Shown here in pieces: positions 34,166 to 42,040 of a DNA stretch of 64,000 nt. This DNA comes from Rhodospirillaceae bacterium (GTDB lineage: Bacteria > Pseudomonadota > Alphaproteobacteria > Rhodospirillales > Casp-alpha2). The translations under genes and the position numbers were made by a program. The stretch covers positions 62,001 to 126,000 of the forward strand of contig JABJBP010000021.1 in the NCBI GenBank assembly GCA_018665815.1, read 5' to 3'. The stretch's first letter is position 1, and each line of letters opens with the position of its first letter. The notes beneath the pieces are model-generated. The model had not been told where the DNA came from. It did no database searches and worked only from the letters and a program-made list of their open reading frames with translations.

Positions 34166-34963
34166 TCAACCCAGGGCTTTCGCCACGGCGCGCTTCGCCA
34201 TGACGGAAACCAGATGCGTGCGGTATTCGGCGGACGCGTGCAGATCGTTGTTGAAATCCGTGCCATCGACGCCGATGCCTTCAATAGCATCCGGATTGAA
34301 ATTACCGGCCAAGGCTCGCTCCATCTCGGCGGCCCGGAACACGCAGGTCGCGGCCCCCGTCACCGCGACACGGACATCGGCGCCGGTGCGGCTGACGAAG
34401 ACGCCGGCGATGGCGTAGCGCGATGCCGGGTTCGGGAACTTCATATAGGCGGCCTGATCTGGCACCGGGAAGGCGACATTGGTGATCAGCTCGCCCTCAT
34501 CCAAAGCGGTCTCGAACAGATCGGTGAAGAATTCATCAGCGATGATGGTGCGCTGATTGGTGTGCACGGTGGCGCCGAGGCCCAGGACGGCGGCCGGGTA
34601 ATCGGCGGCCGGGTCATTGTTGGCAATGGAGCCACCGATGGTGCCGCGGTTGCGGACATGCGGATCGCCGATCATTGAGGCGAGATCGGCGAGCGCCGGG
34701 ATCGCGCCCAGGACATCGCCGGAGGTCGCCACGTCCGTATGGGTGGTCATGGCGCCGATGGTCACGGTCCCGTCCGCGATAGTGATGCCGCTCAGATCTT
34801 CGATGGCGCCGAGATCTATAACGTCCGAAGGCATCGCCAAGCGCTGCTTGAGGACCGGGATGATGGTTTGGCCGCCGGCCATGTATTGGCCGTCTTCCGC
34901 ATTGGCTTGGGCGTCGATGGCGGCGTCGCTGTTCGCGGGGCGCTGGAAATTAAACTCATACAT
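34166..34963 (-). CDS. Molybdenum hydroxylase FAD-binding medium subunit (CoxM-type)
   Basis: 265 residues. FAD motifs AGGQTIIPVLKQRL near residue 31 and TIGGSIANNDPAADYPAAV near 111 identify the CO dehydrogenase/xanthine dehydrogenase flavoprotein subunit, which passes electrons from the iron-sulfur subunit to the acceptor. Shine-Dalgarno GAGGGGGAAAG; begins 2 nt after the CoxS-type stop and ends 10 nt before the large-subunit start, so the three are one operon in the order S-M-L. Confidence 0.93.
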   Translation of the reverse strand: MYEFNFQRPANSDAAIDAQANAEDGQYMAGGQTIIPVLKQRLAMPSDVIDLGAIEDLSGITIADGTVTIGAMTTHTDVATSGDVLGAIPALADLASMIGDPHVRNRGTIGGSIANNDPAADYPAAVLGLGATVHTNQRTIIADEFFTDLFETALDEGELITNVAFPVPDQAAYMKFPNPASRYAIAGVFVSRTGADVRVAVTGAATCVFRAAEMERALAGNFNPDAIEGIGVDGTDFNNDLHASAEYRTHLVSVMAKRAVAKALG

Positions 34964-34965
34964 GA

Positions 34966-35457
34966 TCAGCTTTCCCCCTCATTGGCGGCGCCTTCACGCA
35001 TTGCCTTGGCGCCGTCGAGGATGGCATGGACGATATTTTGATATCCGGTGCAACGGCAGAGATTGCCTTCCAGGCCGTGGCGAACCTCGGCGTCGGTGGG
35101 GTCGGGGTTGTCCTTTACCAGGGCCAGCGCGGTCATCACCATGCCCGGTGTGCAAAACCCGCATTGCAGGCCGTGGTTTTCACGAAAGGCTTCTTGCATG
35201 GGATGTAAGGTGTCGCCATTGGCAACGCCTTCGATGGTCGCAACCTCGGTTCCTTGAGCATGCAGCGCTAGCATGGTGCAGCTTTTCATCGACACGCCGT
35301 CGACATGCACGACACACGCCCCGCATTGGCTGGTGTCACAGCCGACATGGGTACCGGTGAGCCTGAGATTCTCGCGCAGAAAATCGACAAGGAGGGTACG
35401 CCCCTCAACTTCGCCGCTCACCTGTTCGCCGTTCACGGTCATGGATAGGGTTGGCAT
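34966..35457 (-). CDS. Molybdenum hydroxylase [2Fe-2S] small subunit (CoxS-type)
   Basis: 163 residues with two iron-sulfur clusters: plant-ferredoxin-type ligands in [16 protein letters not shown] (residues ~40-55) and the second cluster in [15 protein letters not shown] and [17 protein letters not shown]. Transfers electrons between the molybdenum site and FAD. First gene of the S-M-L operon, divergent from the CoxG-like gene with a 197-nt spacer. Confidence 0.95.
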   Translation of the reverse strand: MPTLSMTVNGEQVSGEVEGRTLLVDFLRENLRLTGTHVGCDTSQCGACVVHVDGVSMKSCTMLALHAQGTEVATIEGVANGDTLHPMQEAFRENHGLQCGFCTPGMVMTALALVKDNPDPTDAEVRHGLEGNLCRCTGYQNIVHAILDGAKAMREGAANEGES

Positions 35458-35654
35458 GGTCGTTATGATCTCCCGGAATAACGCTGGGCTTCAATGAAAA
35501 CCGGAGTGAAACCTAGCCCAACCGGCCAAACAAAGAAAACCCAAGAATATTCACAACATCATGTGCCGGGCAGTGTCTAAATACTCGTCCTAGGCGGACA
35601 TTGAAATCATCCACCGGCGAGCCTACTTTGGGTCGCCCCCTAAGGAGAGAATTC

Positions 35655-36239
35655 ATGAAGCTCAGCGATGAAATCCGGATCGGCGCGCCCCGCGAAAAAG
35701 TGTTCGCTGCCCTGAACGATCCGGAAATCCTGAAGCAAGCCATTCCAGGCTGCCAGGCCTTAGAGCAGGTCTCGGACACCGAAATGACGGCAACGGTTCA
35801 GGCTAAAGTTGGGCCGGTGAAAGCCAAGTTTCAGGGCGCAGTGACACTGTCCGATATCAATGCGCCGGAAAGCTACGTGATTTCTGGCGAGGGCAAGGGC
35901 GGTGCCGCCGGGTTCGCCAAGGGCCGAGCGACTGTGAGCTTGAGCGAGGACGGCGACGCCACGCTGCTCGCTTATGACGTTGACGCGGAGGTTGGTGGCA
36001 AGCTCGCACAGGTCGGCGGACGCCTCATCGAAGGCGCGTCGAAAAAGCTCGCCGGTGAATTCTTCGAGGCATTCTCCAGTTTGGTCGGCGGCGACGACAA
36101 GGCCGTTGATGACGCACCCAAAGTAGCCGAAACACCAGCGCCAACTGCCGCTGCGCCACCAGCGGGCGATCCGCCTTTGCTTTGGGGCGAAATTGCGGTG
36201 ATCGGGGCGATCTTTTTCGTGCCGCTTTTACTCAGATAG
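35655..36239 (+). CDS. CoxG-like SRPBCC-family protein with C-terminal membrane anchor
   Basis: 194 residues. Residues 1-145 are a START/SRPBCC fold of CoxG type (MKLSDEIRIGAPREKVFAAL, AIPGCQALEQV, ISGEGKGGAAGFAKGRA). After a Pro/Ala-rich linker, a hydrophobic tail (EIAVIGAIFFVPLLLR) would anchor it in the membrane. CoxG recruits CO dehydrogenase to the membrane in Oligotropha-type systems; by analogy this protein may tether the form II enzyme. ATG 35655 follows AAGGAGAGAATTC; the longer frame from 35601 lacks a site. Divergent from the S-M-L operon, convergent with XdhC. Confidence 0.88.
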   Translation: MKLSDEIRIGAPREKVFAALNDPEILKQAIPGCQALEQVSDTEMTATVQAKVGPVKAKFQGAVTLSDINAPESYVISGEGKGGAAGFAKGRATVSLSEDGDATLLAYDVDAEVGGKLAQVGGRLIEGASKKLAGEFFEAFSSLVGGDDKAVDDAPKVAETPAPTAAAPPAGDPPLLWGEIAVIGAIFFVPLLLR

Positions 36240-36260
36240 CTTAAAGCCAATATTCGACAA

Positions 36261-37268
36261 TCAGGATTTTCCGCGCAACGCGGCGGTCACCTGGGCCATC
36301 GCCGACAGGGCGATCTCGGCCGGCGATTGGGCGCCGATATCAAGCCCCAAGGGTCCGTGAATGCGCGCAAGGGTCTCATCTGAGATACCTTCATCGCGCA
36401 GCCGCTCAAGACGCTTCGCATGGGTCCGCCGGCTACCCAGCGAGCCAATATAAAACGCCTCACTTTTCAGTGCTTCGACCAGCGCCGGGTCATCGAGTTT
36501 TGGATCATGACAAAGCGTGATGACGGCCGAACGGCTGTCGAGATCGGCATCGACAAGCGCCGTTGACGGCCAGCGGCGGTCCAGATGAATACCCGGGAAT
36601 CGATCGTCCGTCGCCCAGGTATCGCGCGGATCAATCACAATCACGCCGTACCCGGTCTCGGTGGCGATACGCGCCAAGGCCTGGGCGATATGGACGGCGC
36701 CGATAATGAACAACCGCAAAGGCGGGTTGAAAACGTGGACAAACAACGTGGCATCGTCCTCGGCCAAGCCGCTGCGATCAGCAACAAACCGCTCATCGAG
36801 ATCAGATGACGTGGCGTCGTCGTCAACGTACAAGGTTGCTGCGCCAGTATCCAAATCGGACGTCAACGCGGCACGGCGGTGCTGCCTACGGGCCAGTTGG
36901 AGCCTGTTCAGTTGTTCCGCCAAAGCCGGTGATACGTGGGTCACAGCAACCCGCACTTCGCCACCGCACGCCAAGCCGGACTGCCAGGCATCCTCGTCAG
37001 AAATGCCGAAATCCAGAACCGTGCAGGCCTCACCACGAATAGCGGCCAATGCCTCGGTGACCACCTCGCCTTCGATGCAACCACCTGAGACCGAGCCCAA
37101 AAATAAACTATCATCGCGCACAACAAGCTGGCTGCCGACCGGGCAGGGCGACGACCCCCAGGTCTTGACCACGGTTGCCAGCGCCACGCCGTGACCAGCT
37201 TCAAGCCACTCAAGGCCGCTGGCAATGATATCGGTCGGCCGATTATCTTCCACGCTGGCGTGCTCCAT
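36261..37268 (-). CDS. XdhC/CoxI-family molybdenum-enzyme maturation factor
   Basis: 335 residues. The N-terminal XdhC domain has TVVKTWGSSPCPVGSQLVV and FLGSVSGGCIEGEVV (conserved Cys). The C-terminal Rossmann domain has LFIIGAVHIAQALARIA and YIGSLGSRRTHAKRLERL. XdhC binds molybdenum cofactor and helps its sulfuration and insertion into the large subunit. ATG 37268 is used rather than a TTG 14 codons earlier. Its neighbours, the S-M-L operon, CoxG and a MocA-like protein, complete a maturation set. Confidence 0.9.
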   Translation of the reverse strand: MEHASVEDNRPTDIIASGLEWLEAGHGVALATVVKTWGSSPCPVGSQLVVRDDSLFLGSVSGGCIEGEVVTEALAAIRGEACTVLDFGISDEDAWQSGLACGGEVRVAVTHVSPALAEQLNRLQLARRQHRRAALTSDLDTGAATLYVDDDATSSDLDERFVADRSGLAEDDATLFVHVFNPPLRLFIIGAVHIAQALARIATETGYGVIVIDPRDTWATDDRFPGIHLDRRWPSTALVDADLDSRSAVITLCHDPKLDDPALVEALKSEAFYIGSLGSRRTHAKRLERLRDEGISDETLARIHGPLGLDIGAQSPAEIALSAMAQVTAALRGKS

Positions 37269-37392
37269 GTAATTTCGTTCCACTAGGATATAGCAACGAT
37301 GGTCCGGCAAATCACCACCTGACGACTAGCCGGTCAGAATTTCCCGGGTTAACCTGATGGTGAATGCATCAACAGCTAATCGAAATGGCCTG

Positions 37393-37971
37393 ATGACAAA
37401 CGATTCAAAATTCGCCGCCGTCCTCTTGGCCGCCGGTCTATCGCGCCGCGCCGGACCGGCAAATAAATTGCTGCGCGATATTGATGGCAATCCGATGATC
37501 CACCGGGCTGCGGTGAACCTTTTGGCCAGCAAAGCATCGGCGATCATTGTGGTCACGGGACATGAACAATCCGCCGTTCAAGACGCGCTCGCCGGCCAGC
37601 CCATCAGCTGGGCCCACAACGCAAATTTTGCCTCGGGCATGGCCAGTTCCATCGGTGTCGGCATTCGTGCCCTGGACACCGACATTGCAGGCGCCCTGAT
37701 TTGCCTGGCCGACATGCCACACATCGAACCAGCAACATTCAATGTTTTGATCGATGCATTCGACCCGGAACATGGCGCCGAAATTTGCGTACCCGCCCAT
37801 CAAGGCCGCCGGGGGAACCCCGCGCTTTTCGCTCGGCGGTTCTTTGATGACTTGTGTCATCTTGAGGGTGATCGAGGCGGGAAAATGATTATCGACGGCA
37901 ATCCCAACGCGGTTGTCGAGATCGATACCGGCGATCCGGGCATTCACATTGATCACGACACGATGGATTGA
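37393..37971 (+). CDS. MocA-like molybdenum cofactor nucleotidyltransferase
   Basis: 192 residues. The nucleotidyltransferase motif VLLAAGLSRRAGPANKLL is at the N-terminus and CLADMPHIEP near residue 110 holds the metal Asp. Family members attach CMP (MocA) or GMP (MobA) to molybdopterin; the position next to XdhC and a hydroxylase of the CO-dehydrogenase family favours the cytidylyl form, which is inferred. The start at 37393 removes a 12-residue leader of the longer frame from 37357. Note RRAG where the usual motif has RMG. Confidence 0.85.
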   Translation: MTNDSKFAAVLLAAGLSRRAGPANKLLRDIDGNPMIHRAAVNLLASKASAIIVVTGHEQSAVQDALAGQPISWAHNANFASGMASSIGVGIRALDTDIAGALICLADMPHIEPATFNVLIDAFDPEHGAEICVPAHQGRRGNPALFARRFFDDLCHLEGDRGGKMIIDGNPNAVVEIDTGDPGIHIDHDTMD

Positions 37972-38025
37972 GGCGCACCCGCGCCCGCGTCGGATTGAGG
38001 CGCGCCTGCGGCAGCGTCGGATTGG
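37972..38025. repeat. Two 27-nt tandem repeats between mocA-like and radical-SAM genes
   Basis: Units 37972-37998 and 37999-38025 match at 22 of 27 positions; both contain GCGTCGGATTG. A partial unit precedes. On the minus strand, one frame reads through them as a 9-residue repeat QSDAxAGAP, downstream of the radical-SAM stop codon. Confidence 0.7.
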
Positions 38026-38043
38026 GCCGTGCCTGCTGCACCA

Positions 38044-39945
38044 TCAATGGGCGCGCTGATCCGATGAGGCGGGGCCGGCATCCGAGACATCTTCGCCAGG
38101 CAACACGGGCCGTGCCTGACACTGACGGCAAAATTCCGGCAGGGTGTGTAGTGAATACATGCTTTCGCGAAGATCCGCCGCCGCGTCACTGGTCATCACG
38201 GCCTCGAGCGTGGTGTCGTTGACATTGCCCACAGTCAGTTGCGCGTTATAGTCCATGCAGCACATCGTGACATCGCCGTTCCACAGCACACCGACATCCA
38301 AGAACGGGTGTTTGCAGAAACGCTCGACCTCTTCTTCCTGCGTCTTCAACTCGTAGTCATCGCCGACACGGGTATTGGCGAAGGTGAAGGCGCTCCAGAA
38401 TGATAAGGCGAGGCCGCGTTGAAGGAGATATTTGGAATGCGTGCCGTCGCCGGCGGCGCTTAACACGCGGTCCGGATCAACGTCGGGACGGGGGAATGGC
38501 TCTAATCCCAGTTCTTTTTCAATTTCCGCCGTGAGGCTGCACCATTCGTCCCAATTGTCGCGAATATCATCGACGGACTCCAAGATATTGACGCGACCCT
38601 TTGAATCCTTAGTGACCATAACCCGCATGGTAATCTCATACTGGGTCGGCTCACCGCGCGCCAATCGCGTTAAGTGTTCACGGATCAACAGGCGAAAATT
38701 ATCAATATAGCGGTCCCATTTCAGACCCACATCACCGCGCGTCACGTAAGATTCCCGGGTCGGCGTCATCAAGCTGGCAATCACGGTGCCGTGCAAGTTG
38801 TTGAGAAGCTTCGGCACGGTCTTTGCCACCAGAGCGCTGCCGTTGGTCACCAATTCGGTGCGGATGCCCTTTGATTTTCCGTACGCCAGAATTTCATAAA
38901 GCTTAGGATGCAATGTCGGCTCGCCCATCAGGTGCAGCATCACCTGCGTCGCCAAACCCTTTTCGGCAACCTCGTTATACATACGCGTCGCCAAATCCAT
39001 ATCCATGAAACCGGCGGCGCGTTCTTGAATGTCCGAGGGACAAAACTCGCAATGGAAATTGCATTTGTTGGTCAATTCAAGAAATAACGAGACGGTTCCC
39101 GGCGCCAAGTCGGCCCGCTTTTCCGATTCCAGTCCAGTTCTGGCGGCAAAAGCATCCTGATAGCATTCAACCGCCTCACGGGATTTTCCATGATCTTCAA
39201 GCAGATACCCCAAATTATAGAGGGCTTGATGAAAATCCGGTTTCAGTTCGACCGCGCGGCGGTAATGGGTCAGGGCTTCATCGGGCTTCGCAGCCCCTTG
39301 GAGAACGGTCCCAAGATTATTGTGGGCCTCGGCATAGTCGGCGCGCGCGGCCAAGGCGCGACGAAAACATGTTTCCGCCTTTCCAGGCTCGCCTTTGGCT
39401 TGCCAGATATCGCCCAAATTGTTCAGGGCCTCGGGGAATTCGGGGTTGAGCCGGATCGCCTCATCAAAACTGGCCGTCGCATCATTCAGCTTGCCTAATT
39501 CCTGCTGGACGGTGCCAAGATTATTGTGCGCCTCCGCAAACTCAGGGTTCAACGCCAATGCCTGACCGTATGCGGTCATGGACTCGTCATGGCGCCCCAA
39601 GTCTCTCAGCGCGTTACCCAGATTACTGTGAATTTCCGGATCATCGGGTGTCAATTTGAGCGCAATACGGTAGGCGTCCGCCGCCTCGTCATTGCGCGTC
39701 AGCCCGCGCAACGCATTACCGAGGTTGCAATGATAGTCAGCAATCCCCGGGTTGGTACCAATAGCCGTGGTTATCAGCTCAACAGACAAATCATCGCGGC
39801 CCATCTGGTGCGCGACGATACCCAATAGGTGGTTCGCATCGGGATTGCCAGGATCGGCTTCGATCACGCGTTCATACGCCGCCGCGGCTTGTTCAATGCG
39901 GCCATGGCGATGATTTTCCAGACCAATACTGAGCAGCTCGCGCAA
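38044..39945 (-). CDS. TPR-repeat protein fused to a radical SAM/SPASM domain
   Basis: 633 residues. About 1-285 are seven or eight TPR units (YHCNLGNALRGLTRNDEAAD, EAHNNLGTVQQELGKLNDAT and others). About 290-520 are a radical SAM domain with LELTNKCNFHCEFCPSD (the CxxxCxxC cluster) and LHLMGEPTLHP. A C-terminal SPASM-type cysteine set follows (FCKHPFLDVGVLWNGDVTMCCMDY, CRQCQARP). Probably modifies a peptide, protein or surface molecule; the substrate is unknown. The start is weak: the frame opens after a TAA at about 39975 and contains no ATG before the TPRs, so TTG 39945 is only the best available. Convergent with mocA-like. Confidence 0.82.
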   Translation of the reverse strand: MRELLSIGLENHRHGRIEQAAAAYERVIEADPGNPDANHLLGIVAHQMGRDDLSVELITTAIGTNPGIADYHCNLGNALRGLTRNDEAADAYRIALKLTPDDPEIHSNLGNALRDLGRHDESMTAYGQALALNPEFAEAHNNLGTVQQELGKLNDATASFDEAIRLNPEFPEALNNLGDIWQAKGEPGKAETCFRRALAARADYAEAHNNLGTVLQGAAKPDEALTHYRRAVELKPDFHQALYNLGYLLEDHGKSREAVECYQDAFAARTGLESEKRADLAPGTVSLFLELTNKCNFHCEFCPSDIQERAAGFMDMDLATRMYNEVAEKGLATQVMLHLMGEPTLHPKLYEILAYGKSKGIRTELVTNGSALVAKTVPKLLNNLHGTVIASLMTPTRESYVTRGDVGLKWDRYIDNFRLLIREHLTRLARGEPTQYEITMRVMVTKDSKGRVNILESVDDIRDNWDEWCSLTAEIEKELGLEPFPRPDVDPDRVLSAAGDGTHSKYLLQRGLALSFWSAFTFANTRVGDDYELKTQEEEVERFCKHPFLDVGVLWNGDVTMCCMDYNAQLTVGNVNDTTLEAVMTSDAAADLRESMYSLHTLPEFCRQCQARPVLPGEDVSDAGPASSDQRAH

Positions 39946-40178
39946 TTCCTGCGCCGCTGGCGCGCCCGGCTTTTATTTTGACGGCGTTCCGCCCTGCTCA
40001 TGGTTTTGATTCCCGTCAATCCGCCTCAACTCAAGTGCCAGCGGATCAAAGTTGCTCATTGTCATTAAAATATGGTGTCATCCGGCCCGCGATCAATCTT
40101 TGCCAGAGTATTCGGGTAGCCACCGAAGTGGCAAGCGGCGGTTCAGTCATCTTAGCCGTTTAGGACGCCTACCAATGA

Positions 40179-40208
40179 CAAAACCCCAAGGTTTCCCTTG
40201 GGGTTTTG
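40179..40208 (-). terminator. Rho-independent terminator of tRNA-Val
   Basis: A 13-bp perfect stem (CAAAACCCCAAGG with CCTTGGGGTTTTG, 40179-40191 and 40196-40208) with a 4-nt loop begins one nt after the tRNA CCA. Its 3' arm ends in TTTTG on both strands, so it may act in either direction. Confidence 0.8.
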
Positions 40209-40209
40209 A

Positions 40210-40284
40210 TGGTGGGCGCGGTAGGACTTGAACCTACGACCCCCTCGATGTCACCGAGGTGCTCTCCCACTGAGCTACGCGCCC
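40210..40284 (-). tRNA. tRNA-Val (anticodon GAC), CCA encoded
   Basis: 75 nt including CCA. Acceptor GGGCGCG pairs with CGCGCCC before ACCA. The D arm contains AGCTCAGTGGGAGAGC. The anticodon stem CCTCG/CGAGG flanks loop GTGACAT with anticodon GAC. The T arm carries GGTTCAAGTCC between GTAGG and CCTAC. All stems pair. It stands alone, without other tRNA genes beside it. Confidence 0.97.
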
Positions 40285-40473
40285 TATTAAACCGGCCAGA
40301 AAGCCGGGTCCCAAATAGCCGGGACGGGGTGTTGTAAGCACTAGGCCTCACCTTGGCAAGCCCCGCCCGCCATTCAGAGAACGGCGAAGAATACCATTGC
40401 CCCAACAGCTTTCCAACGCTAAGCAGAAAGGGCCTTGTTTTGCGGCACAATCGACGCGGTTAGAAAGCGAGCT

Positions 40474-41376
40474 TTGAGCATCGAACCTGACACGCCCGCC
40501 TTCGATATTCGACCACCTGACCGGCAAACGGCGCCGGTCGTGTTCTCATCACCCCATAGTGGCCGAAATTACCGGGACGATTTTATTGCCACGTCGCGCC
40601 TCGATGCCGCGGCGCTCCGCCGGTCCGAAGATTCCTTCGTCGATGAAATTTTTGTCGCCACGCCCGATTTCGGCGCGCCCCTATTGCGTGCCCTTTTCCC
40701 CCGCGCCTATGTCGACGCCAACCGCGAAGCCTATGAATTGGACCCGGGCATGTTCACCGGCCCGTTGCCCGATTACGTCCGCACGCGCTCGCCCCGAATT
40801 GCCGCCGGGCTTGGCACTGTGCCCCGTTTCGTCGCCAATGGCGAAGCCATTTATGATCAGCCGATGTCCTTCGATGTCGCAAGAAAGCGGATTGAAGAAA
40901 ATCACCGTCCCTACCATCAGGCCTTAAGGGAATTGCTGGAAGGGACACGGCGCATCTTTGGTGCCGCACTAGTCGTCGATTGCCATTCCATGCCCTCGGG
41001 CGGTGGGCAGGACGGGCACTCGCGCGCACTCGACAATGTTGATATCGTCCTGGGTGATTGCCATGGCTCGGCCTGCGCGCCGGCGATCACGACGTTGGCC
41101 GAAACCACCCTGACGAATATGGGCTACCGCGTTGTTAGGAACCGGCCCTATGCCGGTGGCTATATCACCCGGCGCTATGGCCGCCCTGATGACGGGCAGC
41201 ATGCCCTGCAAATTGAAATCAATCGCGCCCTGTATATGGACGAGCAGCGCATTCAACGCGGCCCGGGCATGGCGGACGTCATTCGCCACATGAACAAATT
41301 GATAAAGGCGCTGACCGCCATCGCACCGCAACAGTTACGGGATCATCCGAGATGGCTGCCGAAAGCCGCCGAGTAA
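40474..41376 (+). CDS. N-formylglutamate amidohydrolase family protein
   Basis: About 300 residues, zinc-dependent. Motifs PVVFSSPHSGRNY, DANREAYELDPGMF, VVDCHSMPSGGGQDG and GGYITRRYGRPDDGQHALQIEINRALYM match the HutG-type deformylase family, which releases formate from N-formylglutamate in histidine breakdown. No hut genes are near. The start is uncertain: no ATG precedes the domain; TTG 40474 gives a natural N-terminus with AGAAAGCGAG upstream, and TTG 40435 is an alternative. Its end overlaps the next gene by 25 nt. Confidence 0.85.
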   Translation: MSIEPDTPAFDIRPPDRQTAPVVFSSPHSGRNYRDDFIATSRLDAAALRRSEDSFVDEIFVATPDFGAPLLRALFPRAYVDANREAYELDPGMFTGPLPDYVRTRSPRIAAGLGTVPRFVANGEAIYDQPMSFDVARKRIEENHRPYHQALRELLEGTRRIFGAALVVDCHSMPSGGGQDGHSRALDNVDIVLGDCHGSACAPAITTLAETTLTNMGYRVVRNRPYAGGYITRRYGRPDDGQHALQIEINRALYMDEQRIQRGPGMADVIRHMNKLIKALTAIAPQQLRDHPRWLPKAAE

Positions 41377-41912
41377 AAGACACATCCGATATTGTGCTCC
41401 GCGATGTCGCGGCCGCCGATATGGCGGCGATCTGCGAAATTTACGCCCATCACGTCATTCATGGTTTGGCGAGTTGGGAGGAAATCCCGCCCGATCTCAG
41501 CGAAATGACGCGCCGCAAGGATGCCATCGTAGCCGACGGCTTTCCCTATCGCATAGCTGTCCGGGGCGAGACCGTGCTGGGTTATGCCTACGTCGGCAAA
41601 TATCGGCCAAGGCCGGCTTATCGCAATACCGTCGAAAATTCGCTCTATGTCGCCGAAGCGGCGCGCGGCCTGGGTATTGGTACGCTGTTGCTCAATGATC
41701 TCATTGAAATATGCACGGCACAGGGCTTTCGCCGCATGGTCGGCATTGTCGGCGATTCGGCCAACGCCGCCTCAATCGGGCTGCATGAAAAGGCCGGGTT
41801 CGAAATGGTCGGCGTCATCCCGGCTTGTGGCTACAAAGCCGGCCAATGGCTCGATCAAGTTCTCCTGCACCGTACCTTGGGTGCCGGCGATACGCAGCCG
41901 CCGGAAAAATAG
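41352..41912 (+). CDS. GNAT N-acetyltransferase, phosphinothricin acetyltransferase-like
   Basis: 186 residues. VLRDVAAADMAAICEIYAHHV, GYAYVGKYRPRPAYRNTVENSLYV and ARGLGIGTLLLNDLIE (acetyl-CoA loop) are typical of the PAT/YwnH/MddA group. These acetylate phosphinothricin, methionine sulfoximine or methionine sulfone; which one here is not known. The start lies inside the preceding gene, so the two are coupled. A phosphinate-modifying relative near a phosphonate region is notable but probably coincidental, since this group is widespread. Confidence 0.88.
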   Translation: MAAESRRVKDTSDIVLRDVAAADMAAICEIYAHHVIHGLASWEEIPPDLSEMTRRKDAIVADGFPYRIAVRGETVLGYAYVGKYRPRPAYRNTVENSLYVAEAARGLGIGTLLLNDLIEICTAQGFRRMVGIVGDSANAASIGLHEKAGFEMVGVIPACGYKAGQWLDQVLLHRTLGAGDTQPPEK

Positions 41913-41920
41913 CCCGCGTA

Positions 41921-41960
41921 AAATCGCTCACTTTAAATCGCTCTCTTTAAATCGCCCTGG
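41921..41960. repeat. Three 14-nt tandem repeats upstream of the lytic transglycosylase gene
   Basis: AAATCGCTC, AAATCGCTC and AAATCGCCC recur at 41921, 41935 and 41949, exactly 14 nt apart, with TTT linkers. They lie 80-120 nt before the start at 42041 and might affect its promoter. Confidence 0.6.
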
Positions 41961-42040
41961 AGAAATACTCCATCCGGCGCCTAAACCGCTAATTTGGCAC
42001 CCAAATTGCTATGTAGTGGGTGGGAAATAGGTGGTTGAAC

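Noticed and set aside
41352-41912. Acetyltransferase as part of the phosphonate system because phosphinothricin is a phosphinate
   Set aside because: PAT-like acetyltransferases are widespread, and this one is coupled to the N-formylglutamate amidohydrolase gene about 10 kb away from the phosphonate genes.
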